Shown in pieces: positions 1-10,904 of a stretch of 64,000 nt of DNA (positions are counted from its first letter, which is position 1; each line of letters starts with the position of its first letter). Position numbers and translations under genes: made by a program. Source of the DNA: Microbacterium sp. No. 7 (GTDB taxonomy: Bacteria > Actinomycetota > Actinomycetes > Actinomycetales > Microbacteriaceae); NCBI RefSeq assembly GCF_001314225.1, contig NZ_CP012697.1:2914001-2978000 (forward strand), in the 5' to 3' direction. The notes under the pieces were generated by a model. The model was not told where the DNA came from and searched no databases. It worked only from the letters and a program-made list of their open reading frames with translations.

Positions 1-47
1 CCGCACCTGATCGGTGCCCGAGCCGCCGCCATTGTCAGGAGCCCCGC

Positions 48-359
48 ATGAACCCCTTCGCCCGTGTCCCCGGTTTCGTTGTCGTGTGGGCGGAGAATGT
101 CTACCCCGATCTCAGCGGTGTCGGCGGCAGATCCACGCTGGTGTCGATCGTCGGGGCGCTGCTCACGTTCGTGCTGATCGTCGCAGTGCTGATGCTCATC
201 ATCTCCGGCATCGTGTGGGCGGTGTCGTCCTCGACGGGGAACGCGCAGGCCGCGCAGAAAGGGAAAGTCGGGGTGTTCGTCGCGCTCGGCGCCGCGGTGT
301 TCGCCGGGGCCGCGGTGACGTGGATGAACTTCCTGCTGCGCCTCGGCGACGGCCTTTGA
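48..359 (+). CDS. Small two-helix membrane protein, VirB2/TrbC pilin-like (copy 1)
   Basis: This 103-residue protein has two hydrophobic segments (about residues 30-60 and 72-96) joined by a short basic loop containing GKVGV. That topology is typical of VirB2/TrbC conjugative pilins, but I see no processing signature. An AGGAG ribosome site at 37-41 precedes the ATG. The next gene encodes a clear paralogue, so the pair looks like a tandem duplication. It probably sits in the cytoplasmic membrane as a pilus or channel subunit of the ICE secretion system. The pilin role is an inference from topology and context. Confidence 0.6.
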   Translation: MNPFARVPGFVVVWAENVYPDLSGVGGRSTLVSIVGALLTFVLIVAVLMLIISGIVWAVSSSTGNAQAAQKGKVGVFVALGAAVFAGAAVTWMNFLLRLGDGL

Positions 360-371
360 ACGCGCGTCTCC

Positions 372-397
372 GGGGTCGCACCTGTCCAGGTGACCCC
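372..397 (+). repeat. Intergenic hairpin with CACCTG/CAGGTG core
   Basis: The arms GGGGT plus CACCTG pair with CAGGTG plus ACCCC around a 2-base loop, with a two-base bulge. The hairpin lies just after one pilin-like gene and about 45 bp before the next. The same R-Y-ACCTG core recurs before several other backbone genes (3-9, 2334-2340, 4764-4770, 37379-37385, 39266-39272), so it may be a shared regulatory or RNA-processing element. Confidence 0.55.
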
Positions 398-441
398 ATC
401 CCAGTCCCGGGGTGGGGCGTTCGCCCGCGAAGGAGCCCGTC

Positions 442-765
442 ATGCTTGCCGTCCTCGACACTCTCACCACCCTTTCCGCGGTCATGCCCGCGAACATCGA
501 CATCAACCCGAACGACTCGGGCCTGCCCGGCATCAGCGCGCTGCGCACCGTCGTCGGCGCGGTGATGACGATCGGCCTGATCCTCTCCGTCCTCGCCCTG
601 ATCGTCTCCGCCGTGATCTGGGGCTTCGGCTCCAACAGCTCGAACCCGCACTTGTCGTCCAGGGGCAAGGTCGGGGTGCTGATCTCGTGCGGTGCGGCGA
701 TCATCACCGGCGCGTCGGTGACGCTCATCAACTTTTTCTGGAACATGGGCCAGACCGTTTCCTGA
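442..765 (+). CDS. Small two-helix membrane protein, VirB2/TrbC pilin-like (copy 2)
   Basis: This 107-residue protein is paralogous to the gene before it. It has the same spacing of two hydrophobic helices, the same GKVGV loop and a matching end of the second helix (V-T-x-x-N-F). The ATG at 442 is chosen over the in-frame start at 412 because GAAGGAG at 429-435 lies at the right distance. The RBS context AGGAGCCCGTC is repeated before the SCO6880-like gene. It is probably a second pilus or channel subunit made with copy 1. The family call rests on topology and neighbours only. Confidence 0.6.
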   Translation: MLAVLDTLTTLSAVMPANIDINPNDSGLPGISALRTVVGAVMTIGLILSVLALIVSAVIWGFGSNSSNPHLSSRGKVGVLISCGAAIITGASVTLINFFWNMGQTVS

Positions 766-798
766 CCACCGCCTCGACCTATTGGAGGGAGGGGTGTT

Positions 799-2232
799 GT
801 GAGTATCTGCGATGTCCCCATCATCTCGAACGTCTGCGACACCGTCGGCGATACCGCCGCGACCCTGATTTCGGCCCCGTTCGACTGGCTCGCGCAAGCG
901 ATCGGGCAGGCCGCGTCCTGGATCTTCCAGGGCGTGTGGGCGCTGTTCGATGCGACCACTCTGGTCGATATCACCGGCGGCGACTACATCGGCGTGTACA
1001 ACGTGATCTTCGGGATCGCGATCTTCCTCATGCTGATCTTCTTCTGCCTGCAACTGATCACCGGCCTCATCCGCCGCGACCCCGGCGCGCTCTCTCGTGC
1101 CGCGCTCGGGCTCGCCAAAAGCGTGCTCGGATCGTTCCTCGTCATCACGATCACCGCGACCCTGCTCGAAGTCGTCGACCAGCTGTGCATCGGCATCATC
1201 CACGCCACCGGCACCACCCTGGAGGAGATGGGCGGGAAGATCGGCGTCCTGGTCGCAGGCCTCACCGCGATCAACCTCACCGCGCCCGGGGCTGGGGCGA
1301 TCATCACGATCTTCCTCAGCTTCCTGGCGATCTGTGCGGCGGCGATCGTCTGGTTCAGTCTCCTCATCAGGAAAGCCTTGATCCTGGTCGCGGTCGTGAT
1401 GGCGCCGATCGCGCTGTCGGGCTCGTCGTGGGATGTGACGAAGGGGTGGTTCGGGAAGTGGGCGTCGTTCGTGCTCGCGTTGATCTTCTCGAAGCTCGTG
1501 ATCGTGATCGTGTTCCTCGTCGCGATCAATCAGGTCAACGCCCCGATCGACCTCGACCTCAGTTCGATTGCGGATCCGATCGCGGGCATCGTGCTGATGT
1601 TTATCGCCGCGTTCGCCCCGTACATGGTGTACAAGTTCATCAGCTTCGTCGGCTTTGACATGTACCACGCGATGAGCGCCGAACAGGAATCGAAGCAGGC
1701 GATGAACCGGCCCATTCCCATGCCCGGCAAGCCCGACGGGAAGACCCCGCCGCGCGTTCTCGAAGGCAAGGGCGACACAGGCGGCTCCAGCGGTGGCGGG
1801 AACCCGCCTCCTCCGGGCGGTGCTGGGGGTGGGCCGCCGAAACCCCCACCGCCGCCCACTGGTGGTGCCGGGGCTGCCGGAGGCGGTGGCGCGGCAGCCG
1901 GGAGCGGCGGCGCAGCCGGTGGTGCAGCCGGTGGTGCAGCGGCCGGTGGCGCGGGTGCGGGCGCTGCGGCGGGGCCGCTCGGGATCGCCGCAGTCGCGGC
2001 GGCGAAGATCGCCAAGGGCGCGGCCGAGGCCGGCCCGAAACTCGGCGACGCGATCGGCCGCGCCGCCGACAATCACGCCGGATCCGCCGCCGAGGGACAG
2101 AACCCGCCCCCACCCCCGAATGCGTCGGCCCCGCCTCGGCCGAGTGCGCCGAAGCCTGCGGCGCCGCCGAAGAACGACCCGCCGAAACCCCCGGACGCGC
2201 CGAAACCGCCACCGGCCGGGCCGAAGCCATAG
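799..2232 (+). CDS. VirB6/TrbL-like polytopic membrane protein with Pro/Gly-rich tail
   Basis: This 477-residue protein has an N-terminal half (about residues 60-300) with roughly six to seven hydrophobic helices, as in VirB6/TrbL inner-membrane channel components. The C-terminal 170 residues are low-complexity, rich in Gly, Pro and Ala with runs of prolines, and likely cytoplasmic or extended. Translation starts at GTG 799 behind GGAGGGAGG. It sits between the pilin-like genes and the SCO6880-like gene, the usual order in actinobacterial conjugation modules. TrbL/VirB6 assignment is from topology and context. Confidence 0.65.
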   Translation: MSICDVPIISNVCDTVGDTAATLISAPFDWLAQAIGQAASWIFQGVWALFDATTLVDITGGDYIGVYNVIFGIAIFLMLIFFCLQLITGLIRRDPGALSRAALGLAKSVLGSFLVITITATLLEVVDQLCIGIIHATGTTLEEMGGKIGVLVAGLTAINLTAPGAGAIITIFLSFLAICAAAIVWFSLLIRKALILVAVVMAPIALSGSSWDVTKGWFGKWASFVLALIFSKLVIVIVFLVAINQVNAPIDLDLSSIADPIAGIVLMFIAAFAPYMVYKFISFVGFDMYHAMSAEQESKQAMNRPIPMPGKPDGKTPPRVLEGKGDTGGSSGGGNPPPPGGAGGGPPKPPPPPTGGAGAAGGGGAAAGSGGAAGGAAGGAAAGGAGAGAAAGPLGIAAVAAAKIAKGAAEAGPKLGDAIGRAADNHAGSAAEGQNPPPPPNASAPPRPSAPKPAAPPKNDPPKPPDAPKPPPAGPKP

Positions 2233-2380
2233 ACCGGGAGTTCCGAACTGGAAGGGAGGTGAAGGTGTCCGTCGATGCGGGCGGTGGCGTGCAGGAGCCC
2301 TGCGCACCACCGCCCTCGGCTCTTGTCGGGGGCGTACCTGACTGGCGTCCGCAATGTATCCCGTTGTTCAGGAGCCCGTC

Positions 2381-3841
2381 ATGGCCGCACCCGCTTCCGC
2401 ATCCGAGTTCGAGCTGTCCCCGGTGAAGTTCTCCCGCCTCACCAAGCGCGGCATCATCCTCGGCCTGTCCCTCCCGCAAGTGATCGCCGTGAGTGTCGCG
2501 GTCGCCGTGTTCGTCGCGTCCCTCTACGCGGGCGGCCCCGCCGCGCTCTACACGGCCCCGATCTGGGGCACCGCGCTGGGCCTGGCCGCGATCCCGGTCG
2601 GGGGTCGGAAGCTCGTCGAGTGGGTGCCGATCACCCTGCACTGGCTGCTGCGACAGGTGCTCGGGCAGACCCGGTACCGCAAGCGCATCGTGAAGCCGCG
2701 CCCCGCGGGGACGCTCGCGCTCCCCGGCGACGCCGCCGCGCTACGCCAATACGAGGATCCGGAAACAAACGCGGTGATGGTGCACGACCCGCACGGGCAG
2801 ACCCTCACCGTGCTGCTGGAGGTGACGCATCCCTCGTTCGTGCTGCTCGACCCGGGCGAGCAGGAACGCCGCGTCCACGCCTGGGGGCGCGTGCTCTCCA
2901 CCGCGTCCCGATCGACGCGGATCGCCCGCCTGCAGGTGCTCGAGCGCACCGTCCCCGATTCCGGCACCGGGCTCGCCCAGTGGTGGGCGGAGCAGGGCCA
3001 CGACGACGACTCCTGGGTGGCCCGCACCTACCGGGAGCTCATCGACCGGGCAGGCCCGGCCGGGGAACGCCACATCTCCACCATCTCCCTCGCCCTCGAC
3101 ATGCGCGCTGCCGCCCGCCCGATCCGCACCGCGGGCGGCGGCCTCCGAGGTGCCGCCGCCGTGCTGCGGCAGGAGATGGCCACCCTCACCACCGCGCTGC
3201 GCACCGCCGACCTCCACCCCTCCGACTGGTACACCACCGGCCAGCTCGCCATCATGCTCCGCAGCGCTTACGATCCCGCGATCGCCGCGACCCTGGAACG
3301 GGCAGGCGATATCGGGCAGGAACTCGCCGCCGCCGGCCCGGTCGCGGTCGAGGAGACCTGGGATCGGCTCCGCTCCGACAGCGCCCACCACGTGGTGTTG
3401 TGGATCAGCGAGTGGCCGCGCTCCCTCGTCTACCCGGGATTCCTCGCCCCGGTGCTGCTGTCCAGCGGGATCCGGCGCGCGTTCACGCTGCTGTGCGACC
3501 CGGTGCGCTCCGACCAGGCCGCCCGCGACATCCGGAAGAAGAAGACCGAGTACATCAGCGACGCCGCCCAACGGCAGAAAGTCGGGCAGATCGAAGACGC
3601 CCAACAGACCGCCGAATACCAGGACGTGCTCCAGCAGGAATCCGACCTCACCAGCGGGCACGGCGTACTCAGATACACCGGCCTCATCGCCGTGTCCGCG
3701 ACCACCGCCGACGAGCTCGAAGCCGCCGTCTCCGCGATCGAGCAAGCCGCAATCCAAGCCTCCTGCGAAACCCGCCGCCTCGTCGGCCAACAAGCCCAAG
3801 CGTTCGTTGCCGCCGCACTGCCGCTGTGCCGCGGGATCTGA
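2381..3841 (+). CDS. SCO6880-family conjugation protein
   Basis: This 486-residue protein has two hydrophobic helices near the N terminus (about residues 30-75), followed by a large soluble region. The opening FxLSPVKFSRLTKRGIILGLS-like stretch and overall shape match the SCO6880 family that accompanies VirB4 ATPases in actinobacterial type IV secretion clusters. There it may take the place of a VirB3-like or VirB4 N-terminal partner. The start at 2381 is supported by AGGAG at 2370-2374, better than the in-frame ATG at 2354. A GTACCTG motif lies upstream at 2334. Confidence 0.7.
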   Translation: MAAPASASEFELSPVKFSRLTKRGIILGLSLPQVIAVSVAVAVFVASLYAGGPAALYTAPIWGTALGLAAIPVGGRKLVEWVPITLHWLLRQVLGQTRYRKRIVKPRPAGTLALPGDAAALRQYEDPETNAVMVHDPHGQTLTVLLEVTHPSFVLLDPGEQERRVHAWGRVLSTASRSTRIARLQVLERTVPDSGTGLAQWWAEQGHDDDSWVARTYRELIDRAGPAGERHISTISLALDMRAAARPIRTAGGGLRGAAAVLRQEMATLTTALRTADLHPSDWYTTGQLAIMLRSAYDPAIAATLERAGDIGQELAAAGPVAVEETWDRLRSDSAHHVVLWISEWPRSLVYPGFLAPVLLSSGIRRAFTLLCDPVRSDQAARDIRKKKTEYISDAAQRQKVGQIEDAQQTAEYQDVLQQESDLTSGHGVLRYTGLIAVSATTADELEAAVSAIEQAAIQASCETRRLVGQQAQAFVAAALPLCRGI

Positions 3842-4720
3842 TCAGGCGAGGCGGCCGCTCTCACGGAGCAGCGTGATCATCAGGCCGCCCATGCGCGAGT
3901 ACAGATAGTCGTAGGCCTCTGTCGGTACCTGATGCTTATCCGTCTCGTGATGGCGGAGGTTGAAGCCGTTGCCGATGTTAGTCAGGGCGCGCATTTCGGC
4001 TTCGAGGAGCTCGCGGAACGGCTCATCGTTGATGTGCGCCAGGAGCTGCTGGGCGCTGGCCTTCTTGTTACCGGGAAATTCGATCGTCTTGAGGCGCTCG
4101 AAAGCGTCCCAGAGCTTCTCAAGGCCGAGCTTGCGGTCGCCTTCCCGGTAGGACATGAACAGGGCACGCGAATCGACGATGAGCTTGTCGAGTGCCGCGT
4201 CGCGGGTATTCGGGTTCAGGTCGGCGAGCACTCCGCGCACCTCCGGGGTGCCAAAGCGCTGGATCTGCAGCGCGTCGTCCATCTCGAAGGTCGCTCGGCC
4301 GCGCGAGAGCATCTGGTTGACTTCCTCCCGGAAGCTGCGACGCCCTCTCTTCTGATCGAACTTCAGCTCGTAATGCCGATAGAACGAATGCCAACCGTCC
4401 TGCTCGGGAAGACTGAGCCGCTGAGCCGCATACTCAAGCAGATCGAAAATGGCCTCGTCCGCTGAGCCATTGCTGGTGAGCAACGGGTAGCCAAGCTCGG
4501 GGATCAGGGCCTGCAGATCGACCGTGAGCGCCTCGACGTTGGTGCCGCAGACACCGTTCCCGTCCAGACACTGCTCCGGGAAGCGCTGCGCGAACCAGTC
4601 CGCATCGATCTTGCTCTGTACGAGGTTGAGCAGCCCCCGCCGGGTCGCGTCGGGAAGCTCGTCCTGATCTCGCGGCGGAGCTGAACCGTTGCGATCGCTG
4701 TAGAAGTCGAGAGAAGCCAC
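3842..4720 (-). CDS. Putative HEPN-like defence protein, antisense cargo
   Basis: This 292-residue protein is encoded against the transfer genes, with a GTG start and no clear Shine-Dalgarno. The middle region contains a helix reading KLWDAFERLKTIEF. Near the C terminus there is N-x-LRHHETDKH, an R-x6-H arrangement like the R-x4-6-H catalytic motif of HEPN ribonucleases found in Abi-type phage-defence proteins. The base composition is visibly less GC-rich than its neighbours, suggesting separate acquisition. It fills exactly the gap between the SCO6880-like and VirB4-like genes, a usual cargo position. I do not recognise the exact family, and the defence role is inferred. Confidence 0.5.
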   Translation of the reverse strand: MASLDFYSDRNGSAPPRDQDELPDATRRGLLNLVQSKIDADWFAQRFPEQCLDGNGVCGTNVEALTVDLQALIPELGYPLLTSNGSADEAIFDLLEYAAQRLSLPEQDGWHSFYRHYELKFDQKRGRRSFREEVNQMLSRGRATFEMDDALQIQRFGTPEVRGVLADLNPNTRDAALDKLIVDSRALFMSYREGDRKLGLEKLWDAFERLKTIEFPGNKKASAQQLLAHINDEPFRELLEAEMRALTNIGNGFNLRHHETDKHQVPTEAYDYLYSRMGGLMITLLRESGRLA

Positions 4721-5808
4721 GACCCTATTCTCCCAGCGCGGTGGACGGCATCCCGGTGGTTCCGTACCTGTTCGTCGATGACCTTTGACGAAAGCAGGCG
4801 CTCATGACTCCGAAGCCTCCCGGTTCGAAGAAGCTGTACTCCACCGTGCTCGTCGAAGACGGTGCCGGGCGTAGACAGCGCAAGGCTCGTGAACGCGCGG
4901 CCCGGCAGGTCGTCGCCCGCGACCACGCCGAGCAGCGCCGGGCCGTGAAAGAGAAGCTCGCGGCGGAGCGGGCCGAGGCCCGCTCGACGAACTACCTCCC
5001 CAAGGGCGGTGAGGCGGGGGCTGCGGCGTTGCGGTCGTATCGCGGGTTCCGGGTGCCTGCGCATCAGGACACGTCAGCGGCGCTGCGGGGCGCGTACCCG
5101 TTTCTCGCGGAGGGCGGGCTCGGCTCGCGCGGCGTGTTCATCGGGCAGGACATGTACTCGGGCGGCTCGTTCGTGTACGACCCGTGGGTGCTCTACCAGC
5201 GGGGCATCATCACCGCCCCGAACCTAGTGCTGGCGGGAATCGTCGGCAGCGGCAAATCATCGCTCGCGAAATCGCTCTACACGAGGTCGATCCCGTTCGG
5301 GCGGCGCGTCTACGTCCCGGGTGATCCGAAAGGCGAACACACCGCGGTCGCCGAAGCCGTCGGTGGGAAAGCGATCGTCCTCGGTCACGGCCTCCGCAAC
5401 CGGCTCAACCCCTTGGATGAGGGGTACCGGCCGGGCGGGGTGACCGATAGCGAGTGGGCGGCGATGGTCGCCTCCCGCAGGCGGGATCTGATCGGGGCGC
5501 TCGCCGAGACCGTGCTCGAACGGTCGCTGTCGCCGTTGGAGCACACGGTGATCGATATCGCGTTGCAGGCGGTCGTGTCTCACGCGTCGGTGCCGATCCT
5601 CCCGATGGTCGTCGACCACATCCTCACCCCTGACCCGGGAGGGGATGACCGGCTGGCGGAGGACGGGCGGATGGTCGGGCACGCACTCCGGCGCCTCGTC
5701 TCCGGGGATCTGGCCGGCCTGTTCGATGGGCCGTCGACGGTGACGTTGTCGGCGGCGCTCGAACTCTGGACGCTTTCGGCGCTCGAAAAGTGAACGGTTG
5801 CGGGCAGT

Positions 5809-7808
<2,000 letters not shown>

Positions 7809-8589
7809 TCTCCAATCGTTGAGTGTCCACTTTTCGAGCGCCGCTATCGATCAGTTCTCAAGCGCCGTCGACAGACGTTCGATCCGACGCTGCCGATGAT
7901 CACCCTGGATCTCTCGCGGGTGGTAGAGAACTCGACACTGATCTCGGTGCTGATGACCTGCTCCAGTGCGTGGATGGAATCCGCGCTGCTGGATCCGAAC
8001 GGCGGGCAGCGGTGGACGGTGTATGACGAAGCGTGGCGGCTGATGTCGCACCCGGCGTTGCTGAAGCGGATGGATGCGCACTGGCGGCTCGCGAGGCACT
8101 ACGGGATCGCGAACCTGCTGATCTTCCACAAGCTCACCGATCTCGACAATGTCGGCGATCAGGGGTCGGCGATGCGGTCGCTGGCGAACTCGCTGCTGGC
8201 GAATGCGGAGTCCAGGATCATCTACCGGCAGGAGTCCGACCAGATCGGGGTGACCGCGAAAACGCTGGGCCTCACCGGCACCGAGCAGAAGCTGCTCCCG
8301 TCGCTGGGCACCGGGCAGGGGCTGTGGCGGATCAAGGAATCCAGCTATGTAGTGCAACACCAGCTCCACCCCGACGAGCTGGCACTCTTCGACACCCGCG
8401 CCCGGATGCTCTAGGAAAGTAACGAGTTCCGGGCTTCTCGTTCGGAAATCTCGGGAACCTGAGTGCTCACGGCTGGTTTCAGGCTAGTCGAGGGTTCGGG
8501 TTCGCGGAACTGGTGACTCCTCGCAGGACGCCGGGGTTCACGGCGGCCGCGCGTGCAGCGGTTCCCTGTGAGGTGGCGCCGGAGCCCGC

Positions 8590-8624
8590 TTCAATTCGTT
8601 CAGCGTCCGCTGTATAGTCAGTGC
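8590..8624 (+). promoter_or_regulatory. cmtR promoter, leaderless arrangement (copy 1)
   Basis: The -10 box TATAGT at 8613-8618 is exactly six bases before the ATG, with a weak -35 TTCAAT at 8590-8595 and 17-bp spacing. No Shine-Dalgarno is present, so transcription probably starts at or next to the A of the ATG. TTCAG/CTG half-sites around the -10 box could be the CmtR operator. Confidence 0.55.
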
Positions 8625-8984
8625 ATGCTGACTATTACTTCCCGTCTCGATGTGATGAACCGGTTGGGTCGGGCGATGGCCGATCCGACGCGGTCGCGGA
8701 TTCTGATGACGCTGCTGGAGGGGCCGAGCTATCCGGCGGTGCTGTCGCAGAGTCTGGAGCTGACGCGCTCGAACGTGTCGAACCATCTGACGTGTCTGCG
8801 GGATTGCGGGATCGTGGTAGCCGAGCCGGAAGGCCGCCAGACGCGGTATGAGATCGCGGACCCGCATCTTGCCGCTGCGCTGAACGCGCTGGTTGATGTG
8901 ACGTTGGCGGTCGATGAGAACGCGCCGTGCATCGACCCGGCCTGCTCGGTCGCGGGCTGCTGCGAGCCGGGAGCAGGCGCGTGA
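8625..8984 (+). CDS. cmtR: CmtR-like ArsR/SmtB-family metal sensor
   Basis: This 119-residue winged-helix repressor closely resembles mycobacterial CmtR. The DNA-recognition helix is LTRSNVSNHLTCLRDCG, which supplies the two helix cysteines used for Cd(II)/Pb(II) in CmtR. Further cysteines lie in the C-terminal tail (CIDPAC). ATG 8625 follows a TATAGT box by six bases. Its GTGA junction overlaps the ATPase gene, so it almost certainly represses that operon in the absence of metal. The exact metal specificity is inferred from the family. Confidence 0.85.
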   Translation: MLTITSRLDVMNRLGRAMADPTRSRILMTLLEGPSYPAVLSQSLELTRSNVSNHLTCLRDCGIVVAEPEGRQTRYEIADPHLAAALNALVDVTLAVDENAPCIDPACSVAGCCEPGAGA

Positions 8985-10885
8985 GCGCGGTGACGAGGTC
9001 GCAGGTCGACGAGATCGAGATCGAGGATGACGACGGTCATGATGGGCCGTGGTGGAAGGATCGCGAGATCCTGCTGCCGCTGTTCTCCGGGATCGCGTTC
9101 CTCGCGGGGCTGATCTGCGAGTGGTCCGGGGCGGAGATTCCCGCGCTGGTGCTGTTCTGGATCGGCCTGCTGGCGGGCGCGTCGGCGTTCACACCCGGCG
9201 CGATCCGGAAGCTGGCCAATGGCAAACTCGGGATCAGCCTGTTGATGACGATCAGCGCGATCGGGGCGGTGATCCTCGGCTATGTCGAGGAGGCCGCAGC
9301 GCTGGCGTTCCTCTACTCGATCGCCGAGGCGTTGGAGGACAAGGCGATGGACCGCGCCCGCGGTGGGTTGCGGGCGCTGCTGAAGCTCGTCCCCGACACG
9401 GCGACTGTTCGCCGCGATGGGGCCTCGGTCGAGGTCGCGGCGAAGGACCTCACGGTCGGGCAGGTGCTGCTGGTCCGTCCCGGTGAGCGGATCGCGACCG
9501 ATGGGGTCGTGGTCTCAGGGCGCTCCAGCCTGGACACCTCCGCGATCACCGGCGAATCGATCCCAGTCGAGGTCGCCCCAGGAGATGCGGTGTCCGCCGG
9601 GGCGATCAACACCGCCGGGGCGCTGGAGGTCGAGGCGACTGCGGCCGGGACGGACAACTCGCTGACCACGATCGTGGAGCTGGTCGAGCAGGCGCAGGCC
9701 GAGAAGGGCGACCGTGCCCGACTGGCCGACCGGATCGCCCGCCCGCTGGTGCCCGGGGTGCTGATCCTCGCCGTCCTGGTCGCGCTGATCGGGTCGCTGT
9801 TCGGCGACCCGGAGCTGTGGATCACCCGCGCGCTGGTGGTGCTGGTGGCCGCGTCGCCGTGCGCGTTGGCGATCTCGGTGCCGATCACCGTGGTCGCGGC
9901 GATCGGTTCGGCCAGCAAGTTCGGGGTGATCATCAAGTCCGGCGCGATCTTCGAGCGCTTCGGCGGCATCCGTCACGTCGCTCTCGACAAGACCGGCACC
10001 CTCACCCGCAACCAGCCCACTGTCACCGCCGTCCTCACCGCTGAGGACGCCACCGAGAGCGAAGTGCTCGGCTGGGCCGCCGGATTGGAGCAGCACAGCA
10101 GTCACCCGCTCGCCGCCGCGATCACCGCGAAGGCGCCCGAGGCCCCTGCCGCGGCTGAGGTGAGCGAGCAGGCCGGACACGGCATCGCCGGTGTCATCGA
10201 CGGCGTGAGCGTGACCGTGGGTAGTCCCCGATGGCTGTCCGCCGGGGTCCTCGCGGATCGGGTCGCCGAGCTGGAGGAACAGGGCATGACCGTGGTGATC
10301 GTGCATCGACACGAGCAGCCGGTCGGCGCGATCGGGGTGCGCGACGAGCTGCGGCCCGAGGTGCCCGAGGTGATCCGCACCCTGACCGGTGAGGGCATCG
10401 GAGTGACGATGCTCACCGGCGACAACGCCCGCACCGCCGCTGCCCTCGCCTTGCAAGCCGGTATCAGCGACGTGCGCGCCGAGCTCCGGCCGGAGGACAA
10501 GGCCGCCGCGATCGGCGAACTGTCCCGCACGGCCCCCGCGGCGATGATCGGGGATGGCATCAACGACGCCCCGGCCCTCGCCGCGGCGGACATCGGCATC
10601 GCGATGGGCGCGACGGGCTCGGACGCGGCGATCGAGTCCGCCGACATCGCCTTCACCGGCCACGACCTGCGCCTCATCCCACGCGCGTTCGACCACGCCC
10701 GCCGGGGACGACGCATCATCAACCAGAACATCATCCTGTCGCTGCTGATCATCATCGTGCTGCTGCCGCTGGCCCTGGTCGGCGTTCTCGGGCTCGCCGC
10801 CGTCGTCCTCGTGCACGAGATCGCCGAGGTCATCGTCATCCTCAACGGGCTCCGGGCCGCACGCACGAGGACGGCCACGAGATAG
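8981..10885 (+). CDS. P1B-type heavy-metal exporting ATPase (copy 1)
   Basis: This 634-residue membrane pump starts at GTG 8981, overlapping the cmtR stop. Motifs are TGES (190-193), the membrane metal site SPC (292-294), DKTGT (336-340, phosphorylated Asp), HP (375-376) and GDGINDAPA near residue 525. The last helix contains HEIAE. SPC rather than CPC points to the P1B-4-like/CtpG-type group that CmtR controls in mycobacteria. No N-terminal HMA domain is visible. It probably exports Cd, Pb, Zn or Co. The paralogue at 27406 is very similar, but unlike that copy it is not followed by lspA. Confidence 0.88.
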   Translation: MSAVTRSQVDEIEIEDDDGHDGPWWKDREILLPLFSGIAFLAGLICEWSGAEIPALVLFWIGLLAGASAFTPGAIRKLANGKLGISLLMTISAIGAVILGYVEEAAALAFLYSIAEALEDKAMDRARGGLRALLKLVPDTATVRRDGASVEVAAKDLTVGQVLLVRPGERIATDGVVVSGRSSLDTSAITGESIPVEVAPGDAVSAGAINTAGALEVEATAAGTDNSLTTIVELVEQAQAEKGDRARLADRIARPLVPGVLILAVLVALIGSLFGDPELWITRALVVLVAASPCALAISVPITVVAAIGSASKFGVIIKSGAIFERFGGIRHVALDKTGTLTRNQPTVTAVLTAEDATESEVLGWAAGLEQHSSHPLAAAITAKAPEAPAAAEVSEQAGHGIAGVIDGVSVTVGSPRWLSAGVLADRVAELEEQGMTVVIVHRHEQPVGAIGVRDELRPEVPEVIRTLTGEGIGVTMLTGDNARTAAALALQAGISDVRAELRPEDKAAAIGELSRTAPAAMIGDGINDAPALAAADIGIAMGATGSDAAIESADIAFTGHDLRLIPRAFDHARRGRRIINQNIILSLLIIIVLLPLALVGVLGLAAVVLVHEIAEVIVILNGLRAARTRTATR

Positions 10886-10904
10886 GGCGCCGACAGCGGA
10901 ACCG

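Noticed and set aside
199..2310. Long open frames antisense to the VirB6-like gene (up to 703 codons)
   Set aside because: They are Arg/Asp/His-rich low-complexity shadows of a high-GC gene, lack a ribosome site and cover a clearly coding opposite strand.
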